A stretch of DNA of 30,473 nucleotides from an uncultured Phascolarctobacterium sp. (GCA_900551745.1 URXA01000015.1:1-30473), one strand, 5' to 3'. Counted from the stretch's first letter, positions 7,967 through 16,707 are shown. The notes: generated by a model not told the origin, from the sequence alone. Numbers and translations: made by a program.

Positions 7967-8645
7967 CGTCTAATCCCTCCAGTTCCTGCAATAAAGTGTG
8001 TATTTCGTGATATTTTTCACTTTGCCTTGCTTCTGCGCTGCGGCACATATTAAGCAGCATCTTTTGATATTGAACGCATACTTTCGCCAAATGTTTTTTG
8101 AAAAGCGCCGGCCTTTTTTCCAGTAAGCGTGGCCCTATTTCATACTCCAATGCAGTAAAATCAGCTTCCGCACCGCGTTCCAAAACCATGATTTCATAAA
8201 GATGCCGTCCTTCTTCAACCAGAACTTCATCATCGATACGCCAGCCGCTGGCATTGACCCAACGTCTTAAAGAAGGTGCTCCGGCCATCGGCTGTAATAT
8301 CAGCTTTCTGGCTTTTTGTGCGGTTTCCGGCGAAGCTTCAAGGATTTCTATCATTGTGCCGGCACCCATACCAGCTATTATAATCACATCTGTTTCGCCA
8401 GGCCTAATAATACTTAAACCATTGCCCATCCGCACTTCTATTTTATCATTCATACCATACATAGCAACTGTATTACGTGCGGCAGCACATGGACCCTCAG
8501 TAATGTCACCAGCAACTGCTTTGATAATCTGTCCACGCTCTGCCAGCCATGCCGGCAAATATGCATGATCTGTACCTATATCTGCTATGCTTACGTTCTG
8601 TGGAACTAATCTTCCAATCGTTTCCAAACGCGCACCAATATTCAT
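7947..8645 (-). CDS. trmK: tRNA (adenine-22-N1)-methyltransferase TrmK
   Basis: SAM-dependent Rossmann methyltransferase that makes m1A22 in tRNA; 232 residues, normal for TrmK/YqfN. Motif I is SIADIGTDHAYLP (residues 20-32), which is distinctive for this family, and VIIIAGMGAGTMIEIL forms the catalytic-site loop. The C-terminal third is helical, rich in Lys and Gln, as expected for the coiled-coil tail. ATG at 8645 is preferred to an ATG four codons earlier because GGGAGGAA precedes it at the right distance and the earlier ATG overlaps that site. It leads an apparent operon with the nif3-like and yhaM-like genes. Confidence 0.9.
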   Translation of the reverse strand: MNIGARLETIGRLVPQNVSIADIGTDHAYLPAWLAERGQIIKAVAGDITEGPCAAARNTVAMYGMNDKIEVRMGNGLSIIRPGETDVIIIAGMGAGTMIEILEASPETAQKARKLILQPMAGAPSLRRWVNASGWRIDDEVLVEEGRHLYEIMVLERGAEADFTALEYEIGPRLLEKRPALFKKHLAKVCVQYQKMLLNMCRSAEARQSEKYHEIHTLLQELEGLDDGGYCK

Positions 8646-8677
8646 ATTTCCTCCCATACCATTACTTTATCATACAA

Positions 8678-8686
8678 ATTATAACA
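8678..8686 (-). promoter_or_regulatory. Extended -10 promoter of the trmK operon
   Basis: TGTTATAAT is read on the minus strand about 33 bases before the trmK start. The -35 is poor, as in other extended -10 promoters of this window. Confidence 0.6.
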
Positions 8687-8727
8687 TATTCCTGCCTTTC
8701 AGTTGGTTATTTCTTTGTGAAACTCAA

Positions 8728-8760
8728 ATGCCTTCCCTTAAAGATTTTAAGGGAAGGCAT
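8728..8760 (-). terminator. Terminator hairpin after peptidase T
   Basis: A perfect 15-base-pair stem (8728-8742 with 8746-8760) with a 3-base loop, ten bases after the pepT stop. The T run that follows on the minus strand is weak (TTTGAGTTT), but no gene crosses it and the trmK promoter lies just beyond. Confidence 0.8.
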
Positions 8761-8770
8761 TATGAATAAC

Positions 8771-10018
8771 TTAACCTTTAGCAATCAATTCAATCAGCTT
8801 CAAGGTCATCTGGCAGGATTTTTCCAATGCCGGCAGCGGCAAAAATTCACAGTTAGAATGAAAATTATGTCCTCCGGTAAAATAGTTTGGCGTTAAAATT
8901 CCCTGCGTAGAAATATAGGAACCATCCGTACCACCGCGCATGGCAATAGTATTTGGTTTTATTCCCAGCTCTGACATCGCCGTATAAATATAATCTATAC
9001 ATTTTCTATTCTCATCATTGACAGCATCTGCAATATTTCCATAAGTATCTGTTATCGTACATACTATTTCTGCACGAGGATATAGCTTCTGTAAAGATTC
9101 AACATTTGTTTTTATCAAACGTTTTCTAGCCTCATAAGTATTTTTATTATGATCACGTATATCCAGCTGAACTACGGCCTCGCTTTGATTGGAAGTAATA
9201 GACTTCGCCCAGATGTAACCTTCCGTTCCTTCTGTATGCTCCGGTGTCTGCATTCTGTCAAAACTGTTTACCAAATCAACAGCAGCCAAAGTTGGATTTA
9301 CCATTACCCCTTTCGCCGACATAGGATGTGCACTTACACCTTTGATTTTTACTACCGCACTGCCGGCATTGAAAGTTTCATAAACAACCTCTCCCAATTC
9401 ACAGCAGTCAATAGTATAAGCGAAAGCTACCGGAAATTTACTGAAATCCATTTTCTTTGCTCCGCGTAACCCACATTCTTCATCAGGTACAAAGGCTACA
9501 TAGATATCTCCATGCTGCAGATCTTTATTTTGCATCAAAGTTTCCAATGCGACCACTACATTTGCTATGGCTGCCTTATTGTCAGCTCCCAATACACTTG
9601 TACCATCACTGAAAACAATATCCTGACCTTTGTATTTTAATAATTCCGGATGTTCTGCCTCGCGAAGATAAATACCCTGTTTTTTATTCAGGCAAACGTC
9701 ACCGCCGCTATAAGACCGCACCACCTGCGGTTTGATATCAGCTGAAAGATTAACATCAACAGTGTCTAAATGAGCAATAAACCCAACCGGCGGGACTCGT
9801 TCACTGCTTCCAGCAGGTAAATTAGCAGGAAGTTTACCTGTAAGAACAGAATATTCACTAATCTCAAGATTAACTAAGCCCAGTTCGGCAAGATCTTTTT
9901 TTAATAATTCAGCTAAACTTCTCTGACCTTCTGTAGAAGGAACTACTGTCTGAGAAGCATCGCTTTGACTTGTTACTGCTACATAACGTAAAAAACGTTC
10001 TAATAAACGTGTCTGCAT
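8771..10018 (-). CDS. pepT: Peptidase T (tripeptide aminopeptidase, M20B)
   Basis: Cytoplasmic dizinc aminopeptidase that removes the N-terminal residue of tripeptides; 415 residues, the usual PepT length. Zinc and catalytic residues are visible: His83 and Asp85 in FIAHLDTVD, Asp146 in GADNKAA, the Glu180-Glu181 pair in PDEECGLRG, Asp204 in TIDCCELGE and His384 in GGHNFHSNCEFLP. RGGTDGSYIS near 360 is also typical. AAGGGGG precedes the ATG. The gene starts 22 bases after the AbgT-type transporter with no hairpin between them, so the two are very likely co-transcribed and may act in turn on an imported peptide-like substrate. Confidence 0.95.
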   Translation of the reverse strand: MQTRLLERFLRYVAVTSQSDASQTVVPSTEGQRSLAELLKKDLAELGLVNLEISEYSVLTGKLPANLPAGSSERVPPVGFIAHLDTVDVNLSADIKPQVVRSYSGGDVCLNKKQGIYLREAEHPELLKYKGQDIVFSDGTSVLGADNKAAIANVVVALETLMQNKDLQHGDIYVAFVPDEECGLRGAKKMDFSKFPVAFAYTIDCCELGEVVYETFNAGSAVVKIKGVSAHPMSAKGVMVNPTLAAVDLVNSFDRMQTPEHTEGTEGYIWAKSITSNQSEAVVQLDIRDHNKNTYEARKRLIKTNVESLQKLYPRAEIVCTITDTYGNIADAVNDENRKCIDYIYTAMSELGIKPNTIAMRGGTDGSYISTQGILTPNYFTGGHNFHSNCEFLPLPALEKSCQMTLKLIELIAKG

Positions 10019-10040
10019 TCTTCTGCCCCCTTAATGATCG

Positions 10041-11591
10041 TTAAAACCGTCTCGGATAAACATAATCTGCCTGGAACCCCAGTGGTATATCCAGCCACCA
10101 GAATAAGTATAACATAAAGGTAAGAGAAACCAATAATGCTATAGTATACGGCAGCATCATGGAACTTAATGTACCAATACCAGCATTTTTTACATATTTC
10201 TGGCAATACAGAATTATTAAAGGATAAAAAGCAAACATTGGTGTTACAACATTAACCGCAGAATCACTGACTCGGAAAGCAACTTGTGTCAGTTCAGGCG
10301 CAATTCCTACCGCCATCAGCATCGGCACAAATATCGGAGCCAGAATAGCCCATTTTGCTGAAGCAGAGGTAATAATAAGATTAAGCAACGCAACAAAAAC
10401 AATAATACCGAAAACAGTTACCTGCGGCGGTAAATCCAATGATTTTAAGAATTCTGCGCCGGATACAGCAATCAGCGCTCCCATGTTCGATGCACCGAAC
10501 GCATACAGGAACTGAGCTGCAAAGAAATAAAATACGATCAGCTGCACTAAAGTTTTAGTAATCTCTTCCATTGCCGCCGTAACATCTTTAGGCGATTTGA
10601 ATTTACCGCAGGCAATGCCATATACTAAGCCAACCAAAGCTGCAAAAATAAAAATCAGCGACACTATCGACTGCATTATCGGAGCCTTAAAGCTGGCAAT
10701 AACGCCATCAGGAGCACGCAGGATAGAATCTGCAGGATACAGTGCTGCGGCAAGCCCGGCCAACATCAACAACAATACCGCTGTAGCTATTTTAAAAGCC
10801 CTGTTCTCCGAAGGCGTAATCGAGCTGTTATTTTCGTTGCCCAAGTCCAGATCGTCATCAAGCGGACAAGCCTTCCAAAGCCATGGGTTAGTAATCTTTT
10901 CAGTTACCCACCAGCAAGCACCAATAACTATAAACGTAGAAGCAAACGCATAAAAATAGTTGCATAATACGTTTACCTGATATCCCGGATCAATAATCTG
11001 GGCCGCACTTTGGGTAAACCCCTGAATAACAGGATCAATAGCCGAAGGCGTATAGTTGGCAGCAAACGCGCCGGCAATACCTGCAAAAGAAGCAGCAATA
11101 CCTGCTAAAGGATGTTTGCCTACTGCGTAAAACATATAAGCGGCTATCGGGATAATGATGACATAACCAGAGTCGGGCCCCAGATGACTGAGCATCCCTA
11201 CCAGAATAACTACCGGTGTGATCAGAACTTTGGGTGTGATAGAGAGTATCTTTTTCAACCCTGTATTAATGTAACCAGACCCATCGGCAATACCAATACC
11301 AAGTGTTGCTACGATAACCATACTGAGCGGCGGAAAATTTGCATAATTAGTGACCATTTTGCTCATTAAATCTACTAACGCCTTCCCGCTGAGCATATTA
11401 GTTATTTCGATCGGCTTACCGGTCGCCGGATGCACATAATTGAAATGTATCTGCGCCAAAACTGCCGACACTACACAAACCAAAAGAAAGGCACTGATGA
11501 AAAGAATCGTAATATCCGGTATTTTATTACCGATACGTTCTATAAATCCCAATATGCCTCCTACCTGCTGTTTACTTTGACTTTGCTGCAA
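10041..11591 (-). CDS. AbgT family transporter
   Basis: Multi-helix inner-membrane transporter of 516 residues with about 11-13 hydrophobic segments. Family marks include MSHLGPDSGYVIIIPI-like sequence (here MLSHLGPDSGYVII), SFAGIAGAFAANYTPSAIDPVIQGFTQSAA and the C-terminal ITSASAKWAILAPIFVPM and RVSDSAVNVVTPMFAFYPL. The E. coli namesake AbgT imports p-aminobenzoyl-glutamate, a folate breakdown product; other family members export sulfonamides. Start is TTG at 11591, supported by TAGGAGG eight bases upstream and the lack of a better codon nearby. The following pepT gene suggests import of a small peptide-like compound. A CRP/FNR-like dyad at the likely transcription start suggests control by that regulator class. 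Confidence 0.92.
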   Translation of the reverse strand: MQQSQSKQQVGGILGFIERIGNKIPDITILFISAFLLVCVVSAVLAQIHFNYVHPATGKPIEITNMLSGKALVDLMSKMVTNYANFPPLSMVIVATLGIGIADGSGYINTGLKKILSITPKVLITPVVILVGMLSHLGPDSGYVIIIPIAAYMFYAVGKHPLAGIAASFAGIAGAFAANYTPSAIDPVIQGFTQSAAQIIDPGYQVNVLCNYFYAFASTFIVIGACWWVTEKITNPWLWKACPLDDDLDLGNENNSSITPSENRAFKIATAVLLLMLAGLAAALYPADSILRAPDGVIASFKAPIMQSIVSLIFIFAALVGLVYGIACGKFKSPKDVTAAMEEITKTLVQLIVFYFFAAQFLYAFGASNMGALIAVSGAEFLKSLDLPPQVTVFGIIVFVALLNLIITSASAKWAILAPIFVPMLMAVGIAPELTQVAFRVSDSAVNVVTPMFAFYPLIILYCQKYVKNAGIGTLSSMMLPYTIALLVSLTFMLYLFWWLDIPLGFQADYVYPRRF

Positions 11592-11616
11592 TTTTAAAGC
11601 CTCCTAACTAATTTTA

Positions 11617-11632
11617 TATGATAAACATCACA
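11617..11632. promoter_or_regulatory. CRP/FNR-family-like dyad TGTGATGTTTATCATA
   Basis: Read on the minus strand, TGTGA-N6-TCATA is one base from the classic CRP-family dyad TGTGA-N6-TCACA. It begins at about the predicted transcription start of the AbgT-pepT unit, a position that would favour repression. No regulator gene is nearby, so the assignment is tentative. Confidence 0.4.
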
Positions 11633-11639
11633 ATTTAAT

Positions 11640-11648
11640 ATTATAGCA
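11640..11648 (-). promoter_or_regulatory. Extended -10 promoter of the AbgT-pepT unit
   Basis: TGCTATAAT on the minus strand, about 50 bases before the start codon, with no good -35. Confidence 0.6.
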
Positions 11649-11710
11649 AAAGTCAGCCGCCAATACTACTTACTGCAGCACTCTTTAGAAAAAATTCATC
11701 AGCTTTTCAT

Positions 11711-11745
11711 AAAAAAACCTGCCGCAAGCTTTTCACTCTCGGCAG
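11711..11745 (-). terminator. Terminator of the trp operon
   Basis: CTGCCG (11740-11745) pairs with CGGCAG (11719-11724) around a 15-base loop and is followed by G and seven T on the minus strand, starting ten bases after the trpA stop. Confidence 0.75.
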
Positions 11746-11755
11746 ATCCTTTTCT

Positions 11756-12535
11756 TTATGCTTTTCTCACTGCAGCAATCATCTCTTCAACATATTCCGT
11801 TACCGGTCCTACGGCAGCTTTTCCATATTGCTCTACTATCTTCACAATAGCGCTGCCAACTATCGCTCCATCACTTAGCCCAGCCATTTCTTCAGCCTGT
11901 TCCGGCGTAGCGATACCAAACCCTACTGCAACAGGAGTATCGGTGACTTCACGAATACGTTTGACTATCGCTCCAATATCTGTAGTTATATTACTGCGGA
12001 TACCTGTAACTCCCAATGAAGAAACAACATAAATATACCCCATGGCCTCTCTGGCGATCATTTGAATACGGTCATCAGACGTTGGAGCTATCAGTGAAAT
12101 AAGATCAACATCGTATTTCCTGCAATTAGAAAGCAGTTCATTTTTTTCTTCATAAGGCAAATCAGGTACGATAACGCCATCAATTTCCAGCTGACGGCAT
12201 TTTTCCATAAACCGCTCAGTTCCGTAAATAAAAATCGGATTGACATAAGTTAAAAATACCAGCGGTACCTGAGTAACATTTCGTACTTCTGCAAGCATAT
12301 CAAAAAGCTTATCCGTAGTAGTACCTGCATTTAACGCTCTGACATTGGCCCGCTGAATAACTTCTCCTTCTGCAACAGGATCAGAAAAAGGTATTCCTAT
12401 TTCAATAATATCGGCACCTGCCGCGGCCATTGCCAATATCAGTTCTTTGCTAACTTCAAGATCGGGGTCTCCTGCTGTAATAAACGGAATGAAACATTTC
12501 TTTTTATTTTCAAAAGCCTGCCTTATTTTACTCAT
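11756..12535 (-). CDS. trpA: Tryptophan synthase alpha chain
   Basis: Cleaves indole-3-glycerol phosphate to indole and glyceraldehyde 3-phosphate; indole is passed to TrpB in the alpha-beta complex. The 259-residue TIM barrel has FITAGDPDLE, the catalytic Glu45 in DIIEIGIPFSDP (E. coli Glu49) and the phosphate-site motifs VSSLGVTG and GFGIATPEQ. The second catalytic acid, Asp60 in E. coli (LADG), is aligned here with Glu56 in VAEGEVIQ, a conservative change also open to checking in relatives. It overlaps trpB by eight bases and ends the operon just before the terminator. Confidence 0.97.
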   Translation of the reverse strand: MSKIRQAFENKKKCFIPFITAGDPDLEVSKELILAMAAAGADIIEIGIPFSDPVAEGEVIQRANVRALNAGTTTDKLFDMLAEVRNVTQVPLVFLTYVNPIFIYGTERFMEKCRQLEIDGVIVPDLPYEEKNELLSNCRKYDVDLISLIAPTSDDRIQMIAREAMGYIYVVSSLGVTGIRSNITTDIGAIVKRIREVTDTPVAVGFGIATPEQAEEMAGLSDGAIVGSAIVKIVEQYGKAAVGPVTEYVEEMIAAVRKA

Positions 12536-13712
12536 GTAAATCTACCCCCATATATCTGGCAATCGCCGCTACATCTTTATCTCCACGTCCAGACAAATTG
12601 ACGACAATGATTTTCTCCTTTGACATTTCAGGTGCAACCTTCATCGCATAAGCCAGCGCGTGCGCACTTTCGATAGCCGGGATAATTCCTTCCGTTTCAG
12701 ATAAATAACTGAATGCACGTACTGCTTCAGCGTCTGTAATGGCTACATAGCTTGCACGTCCGGTATCATATAAATGTGCATGTTCAGGCCCGATCCCCGG
12801 ATAATCAAGTCCAGCTGAAATTGAATACACCGGTGCTATCTGACCATACTTATCCTGCATAAAATACGATTTCATCCCATGAAAAATTCCCAGGCTACCA
12901 CGATTAATCGTAGCCGCAGTCTCTTCCGTTTCAATTCCGCGCCCTGCAGCTTCGACGCCAATGAGCTGAACATCCGTCTCAGAAATAAAATCATAAAATA
13001 AACCCATCGCATTAGAACCGCCGCCGACACAGGCCATCACAATATCGGGCAGCCGCCCCTCTTTAGCCAGCATCTGTTCTTTTACTTCTTTTCCTATTAC
13101 ACTCTGAAAGTTGCGGACTATTTCCGGATAAGGATGCGGCCCCATCACACTGCCTAAAACATAGTACGTATCATTAACATTCGCAGTCCACGACCGCAAG
13201 GCCTCATTAACAGCATCTTTCAAAGTCATCGTGCCAGTTTCAACCGGCACTACCTTTGCTCCCAGCAACTCCATGCGGAAAACATTCAATGCCTGCCGCT
13301 CTGTGTCTTCCTTTCCCATATAAACAACACATTCCATGTCCATCAAAGCTGCTGCTGTAGCCGTAGCTACACCATGCTGCCCCGCCCCAGTTTCAGCAAT
13401 CACACGTTTTTTTCCCATTTTTTTAGCCAGCAGCACCTGCCCTAAAACATTATTGATTTTATGAGATCCGGTGTGATTCAAATCTTCACGTTTTAAATAT
13501 ATTTTGGCTCCTCCTAGATCACGAGTCATTTTCTCGGCGAAATATAATAATGAAGGCCTGTTCGCATATTCGCGATATAAAGCCTGCAATTCCTCCATAA
13601 ACTGCGGTTCATTTTTATAATAATCATATGCACGCTCTAATTCCAAAACCGCATTCATCAGGGTTTCCGGAATATATTGTCCTCCATGCCTGCCATATCT
13701 TCCTTTAGTCAT
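12528..13712 (-). CDS. trpB: Tryptophan synthase beta chain
   Basis: PLP enzyme that condenses indole with serine to give tryptophan; 394 residues, normal for TrpB1. The Schiff-base Lys85 is in LNHTGSHKINN, the catalytic Glu107 in AETGAGQHG, the PLP phosphate-binding glycine loop is CVGGGSNAMG, and the C-terminal VVNLSGRGDKD is typical. GRYGRHGGQYIPETL at the N-terminus is also standard. It overlaps trpF by eight bases at its start and trpA by eight at its end, so the synthase subunits are translationally coupled, which suits their 1:1 complex. Confidence 0.98.
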   Translation of the reverse strand: MTKGRYGRHGGQYIPETLMNAVLELERAYDYYKNEPQFMEELQALYREYANRPSLLYFAEKMTRDLGGAKIYLKREDLNHTGSHKINNVLGQVLLAKKMGKKRVIAETGAGQHGVATATAAALMDMECVVYMGKEDTERQALNVFRMELLGAKVVPVETGTMTLKDAVNEALRSWTANVNDTYYVLGSVMGPHPYPEIVRNFQSVIGKEVKEQMLAKEGRLPDIVMACVGGGSNAMGLFYDFISETDVQLIGVEAAGRGIETEETAATINRGSLGIFHGMKSYFMQDKYGQIAPVYSISAGLDYPGIGPEHAHLYDTGRASYVAITDAEAVRAFSYLSETEGIIPAIESAHALAYAMKVAPEMSKEKIIVVNLSGRGDKDVAAIARYMGVDLHE

Positions 13713-14331
13713 TTTCTCTGCTCCCTTTCACTGCGGCAATAAATGCACGCATTTTTTCAAAATCTTTGCTGCCGTCAGTTTCCACCCCGCCGCTCACATC
13801 AACAGCATATGGTTTTGCTTCTAAAGCCTCTTGTACATTTTTCGCATCCAAACCTCCAGCAAGAAAAAACGGACGCTGCAATTTAATATTTTTTAAAATC
13901 TTCAAGTCAAAGCGCTGACCGCTGCCGCCATAGCCAGCCTTTGTATAAGTATCAAGCAGCAGATAATCACATTCATAATCAATCGTGCTCTCAAAACTCT
14001 CTGTATTTCTCACGCGCAGAACTTTTATCACAGGCAAATTTATTTTACGGCGCAGCTCCCTGCAATACTCCTGACTTTCGTCACCGTGCAGCTGCACCAT
14101 GTCAATAATGCGTTCTGCCGCCAGCCGTTTGATAAAATTAATATCTTCTTTTACAAAAACACCTACAGTTCGAACCCTCAAATCCAGTTCTGCCCGCAGT
14201 TTTGCAGCTTGCTCGGCCGAAACCTGCCTTGGACTGGCCGCAAAAACGAACCCGGCATATTCCGGCAACAGTATGTTGGCAAATTCGATATCTTCTTTAC
14301 GTTTTAACCCGCATATTTTAACCTTAGTCAT
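13705..14331 (-). CDS. trpF: Phosphoribosylanthranilate isomerase
   Basis: Amadori rearrangement of phosphoribosylanthranilate to CdRP. A 208-residue TIM barrel with the catalytic cysteine in KVKICGLKRKEDIEFA at the N-terminus, the catalytic aspartate in YLLLDTYTKAGYGGSGQRFD and the phosphate-binding motifs FFLAGGLDAKNV and DVSGGVETDG. Here it is a separate gene, not fused to trpC as in enteric bacteria. AGGTGAG lies before the ATG and within the end of trpC; the overlap is eight bases. Confidence 0.96.
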   Translation of the reverse strand: MTKVKICGLKRKEDIEFANILLPEYAGFVFAASPRQVSAEQAAKLRAELDLRVRTVGVFVKEDINFIKRLAAERIIDMVQLHGDESQEYCRELRRKINLPVIKVLRVRNTESFESTIDYECDYLLLDTYTKAGYGGSGQRFDLKILKNIKLQRPFFLAGGLDAKNVQEALEAKPYAVDVSGGVETDGSKDFEKMRAFIAAVKGSREND

Positions 14332-15109
14332 TTATCTCACCTGAAAGCCGCTGTAAATCTAAAGTAATATTATTGCTTCTCATCAGCATCTCACCAATCA
14401 AAACGCCATTTACACCAGCGGCACGCAGCAGTTTGATGTCTGCTGCACACTTAATCCCGCTTTCAGAAATAAATATTTTATCTTGTGGTACAAGCGGCCT
14501 CAAACGCAGGCTATTCTGTAAATCAACACTGAAATCTTTCAAATTACGGTTATTGACGCCGATGATTTCTGCTCCAGCATTCAGTGCAGACTCCACTTCT
14601 GACTCATCATGTGCTTCAACTAAAACATCCAATCCCACACTGGCGGCAATATCTAAAAATTCTCTGATCATGGATGTTTCCAACAATGCGCAAATCAACA
14701 GTACAGCATCAGCACCAATAGTTTTCGCTTCATAAATCTGATATTCACTGATTATAAAATCTTTGCGTAAAACCGGTAATTTCACTGCGGCACTAATCGC
14801 CTGTAAATACTCATCTTTACCTAAAAAAAACTGTGGTTCTGTTAAACACGAAATCGCCGCCGCACCTGCAGCTGCATAATCTCTGGCCAGCCGCAGATAG
14901 TCAAACTCTTTACTAATAATACCCTTAGAGGGAGAAGCCTTCTTGACCTCTGTAATAAAATTCATCCCGTCCCTTGACAAGCGAGTACGGAAACCACGAT
15001 TATTTTTAGGTAAACTCTCAGCGTCAGATCTGACTTTATTTAAATCTTTTATTTTTTGCAGTTCGTCTACTCTGCACCGTGCAGCTGCTGCAATATCATC
15101 TAAAATCAT
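14324..15109 (-). CDS. trpC: Indole-3-glycerol-phosphate synthase
   Basis: Closes the indole ring from CdRP. It has 261 residues, with the family motifs EVKKASPSKGII, LRKDFIISEYQIYEA, the catalytic region VLVEAHDESE, IIGVNNRNLKDFSVD, ISESGI and the phosphate site GVLIGEMLMR. The frame is open to a TTG at 15121, but GAGG is located six bases before the ATG at 15109 and overlaps the earlier codon, so the ATG is chosen; an ATG one codon earlier is nearly as good. With this start it begins eight bases after the trpD stop. Confidence 0.96.
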   Translation of the reverse strand: MILDDIAAAARCRVDELQKIKDLNKVRSDAESLPKNNRGFRTRLSRDGMNFITEVKKASPSKGIISKEFDYLRLARDYAAAGAAAISCLTEPQFFLGKDEYLQAISAAVKLPVLRKDFIISEYQIYEAKTIGADAVLLICALLETSMIREFLDIAASVGLDVLVEAHDESEVESALNAGAEIIGVNNRNLKDFSVDLQNSLRLRPLVPQDKIFISESGIKCAADIKLLRAAGVNGVLIGEMLMRSNNITLDLQRLSGEIND

Positions 15110-15117
15110 CATCCACC

Positions 15118-16125
15118 TCAACCATTACTCAGAGCGATCAGCTGCTGCAATTTCTGCAAAGCTTTACCACTGTCGATCGTTATCCTGGCAAGTTCAATAC
15201 ATTCTTTAATCGAACCTTTGCCGCCCAAATACAAACTCAACCCTGAATTTAAAACTACTGCATCACGTTTTGCGCCTTGTTCCTTACCACTCAAAATATC
15301 ATAGGTTATACCTGCATTAATCTTTGCATCACCACCCACAAGATCATTTTTTTGGCAGGGTTTAAACCCCAAAGCCCGTGGGTCAAGTGTATAAGTCGTG
15401 ATTTCACCATTATTAATCTCTGCTATCGTATTCGTTGACGAAACAGTTACTTCGTCAATCCCATCATTGCCGTAAACAACAATGCCGCGCTTAACCCCCA
15501 AGTTAGCAAGTACTTTCGCTAAAGGTTCTACCAACTCTTTTTTGTAAACTCCCAAAAGCTGCAGACTGGCAAAAGCCGGATTTGCCAAGGGACCAATAAT
15601 ATTGAAAACCGTACGAATTCCAAGCTCTTTACGCACAGGACCGGCAAATCTCATTGAAGCATGATACGCCTGCGCAAACAAAAAACATAAATCGATTTCC
15701 TGCAGCAGCTCTTTATTGCGTTCAGCCGAAAGATCTATTTTCACACCCAGTTCTTCCAAAACATCTGCAGCTCCGCTTTTGCTGGAAACGCTGCGATTAC
15801 CGTGTTTTGCTACAGGAACCCCTGCCGCCGCAATCACAAAAGAACTTGTTGTGGAGATATTAAAGGTATTCGCGCAATCACCTCCCGTACCTACGATATC
15901 CAGTACATCTTTACCTGGATCGATATGTGTGCATTTCTCGCGCAAAACCTTTGCACATGCCGTTATTTCTTCAATAGTTTCACCTTTCATACGCATAGCC
16001 GTAATAAACGCCGCAATTTGAGCATTAGTGGCTTCACCGCTCATTATTTCCCCAAAAGCACCTATGGTCTCTGCTCCAGTCAGATTTTGTTTTTCTGCTA
16101 ATTTATTTATTGCTTCATTGATCAT
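15118..16125 (-). CDS. trpD: Anthranilate phosphoribosyltransferase
   Basis: Joins anthranilate to PRPP. It has 335 residues, with an N-terminal helical domain, then the PRPP-binding DIVGTGGDCANTFNIST, the anthranilate-site KHGNRSVSSKSGAADVLEELG, and the metal-binding VVYGNDGIDEVTVSS. It is a free-standing TrpD, not fused to TrpG. An upstream GTG at 16134 falls on the AAGGAG ribosome site; ATG at 16125, eight bases after that site, is preferred. The gap to trpG is 15 bases. Confidence 0.97.
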   Translation of the reverse strand: MINEAINKLAEKQNLTGAETIGAFGEIMSGEATNAQIAAFITAMRMKGETIEEITACAKVLREKCTHIDPGKDVLDIVGTGGDCANTFNISTTSSFVIAAAGVPVAKHGNRSVSSKSGAADVLEELGVKIDLSAERNKELLQEIDLCFLFAQAYHASMRFAGPVRKELGIRTVFNIIGPLANPAFASLQLLGVYKKELVEPLAKVLANLGVKRGIVVYGNDGIDEVTVSSTNTIAEINNGEITTYTLDPRALGFKPCQKNDLVGGDAKINAGITYDILSGKEQGAKRDAVVLNSGLSLYLGGKGSIKECIELARITIDSGKALQKLQQLIALSNG

Positions 16126-16140
16126 TTTTTTCACTCCTTA

Positions 16141-16707
16141 CTATATTGCTAAAAAATTCTTTAAAATACTTAATCCGTCAGGTGTCATAATAGATTCTGG
16201 ATGAAACTGGACGCCATAAATATCATAATCGCGATGTTTTACAGCCATAATCTCTCCATCGTTCGTAGTCGCTATGACCTCCAGACATTCAGGTTTAGAA
16301 TACTTATCAATTATCAGAGAATGGTACCGTGCGGCAGGTATTTTCTGCGGCAGCCCTTCAAATAATCTGCTGTCCTTGTCTAGTTCGATCATACTCTGTT
16401 TACCATGTACCAGCTCACGGGCATGTACAATTTTCCCTCCGAACACTTCACCGATCGCCTGATGGCCCAGACACACACCTAAAATCGGCAGTTTCCCCTG
16501 CAACTTTTCTAAAACAGCTTCACATATTCCTGCATTTTCAGGAAACCCAGGTCCTGGTGACAGAATAATATGCGAAGGCCGCAAAGCTTCTATCGCTTCT
16601 ACAGTTATTTGATCGTTACGATATACTTTAACCTCGTCAGTCAGCATACCAATAAACTGAAACAGATTAAATGTAAAACTGTCATAATTATCAATAATAA
16701 TTACCAT
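16141..16707 (-). CDS. trpG: Anthranilate synthase component II (glutamine amidotransferase)
   Basis: Supplies ammonia from glutamine to TrpE. A 188-residue class I amidotransferase with triad Cys79 (LGVCLGHQAI), His169 and Glu171 (VQFHPES), the oxyanion motif SPGPGFPENAG and the N-terminal IIIDNYDSFTFN. Free-standing proteins of this type often also serve folate synthesis (PabA); the position directly after trpE argues that tryptophan synthesis is its main role. AAGGAG is seven bases upstream, and the gap to trpE is 11 bases. Confidence 0.96.
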   Translation of the reverse strand: MVIIIDNYDSFTFNLFQFIGMLTDEVKVYRNDQITVEAIEALRPSHIILSPGPGFPENAGICEAVLEKLQGKLPILGVCLGHQAIGEVFGGKIVHARELVHGKQSMIELDKDSRLFEGLPQKIPAARYHSLIIDKYSKPECLEVIATTNDGEIMAVKHRDYDIYGVQFHPESIMTPDGLSILKNFLAI

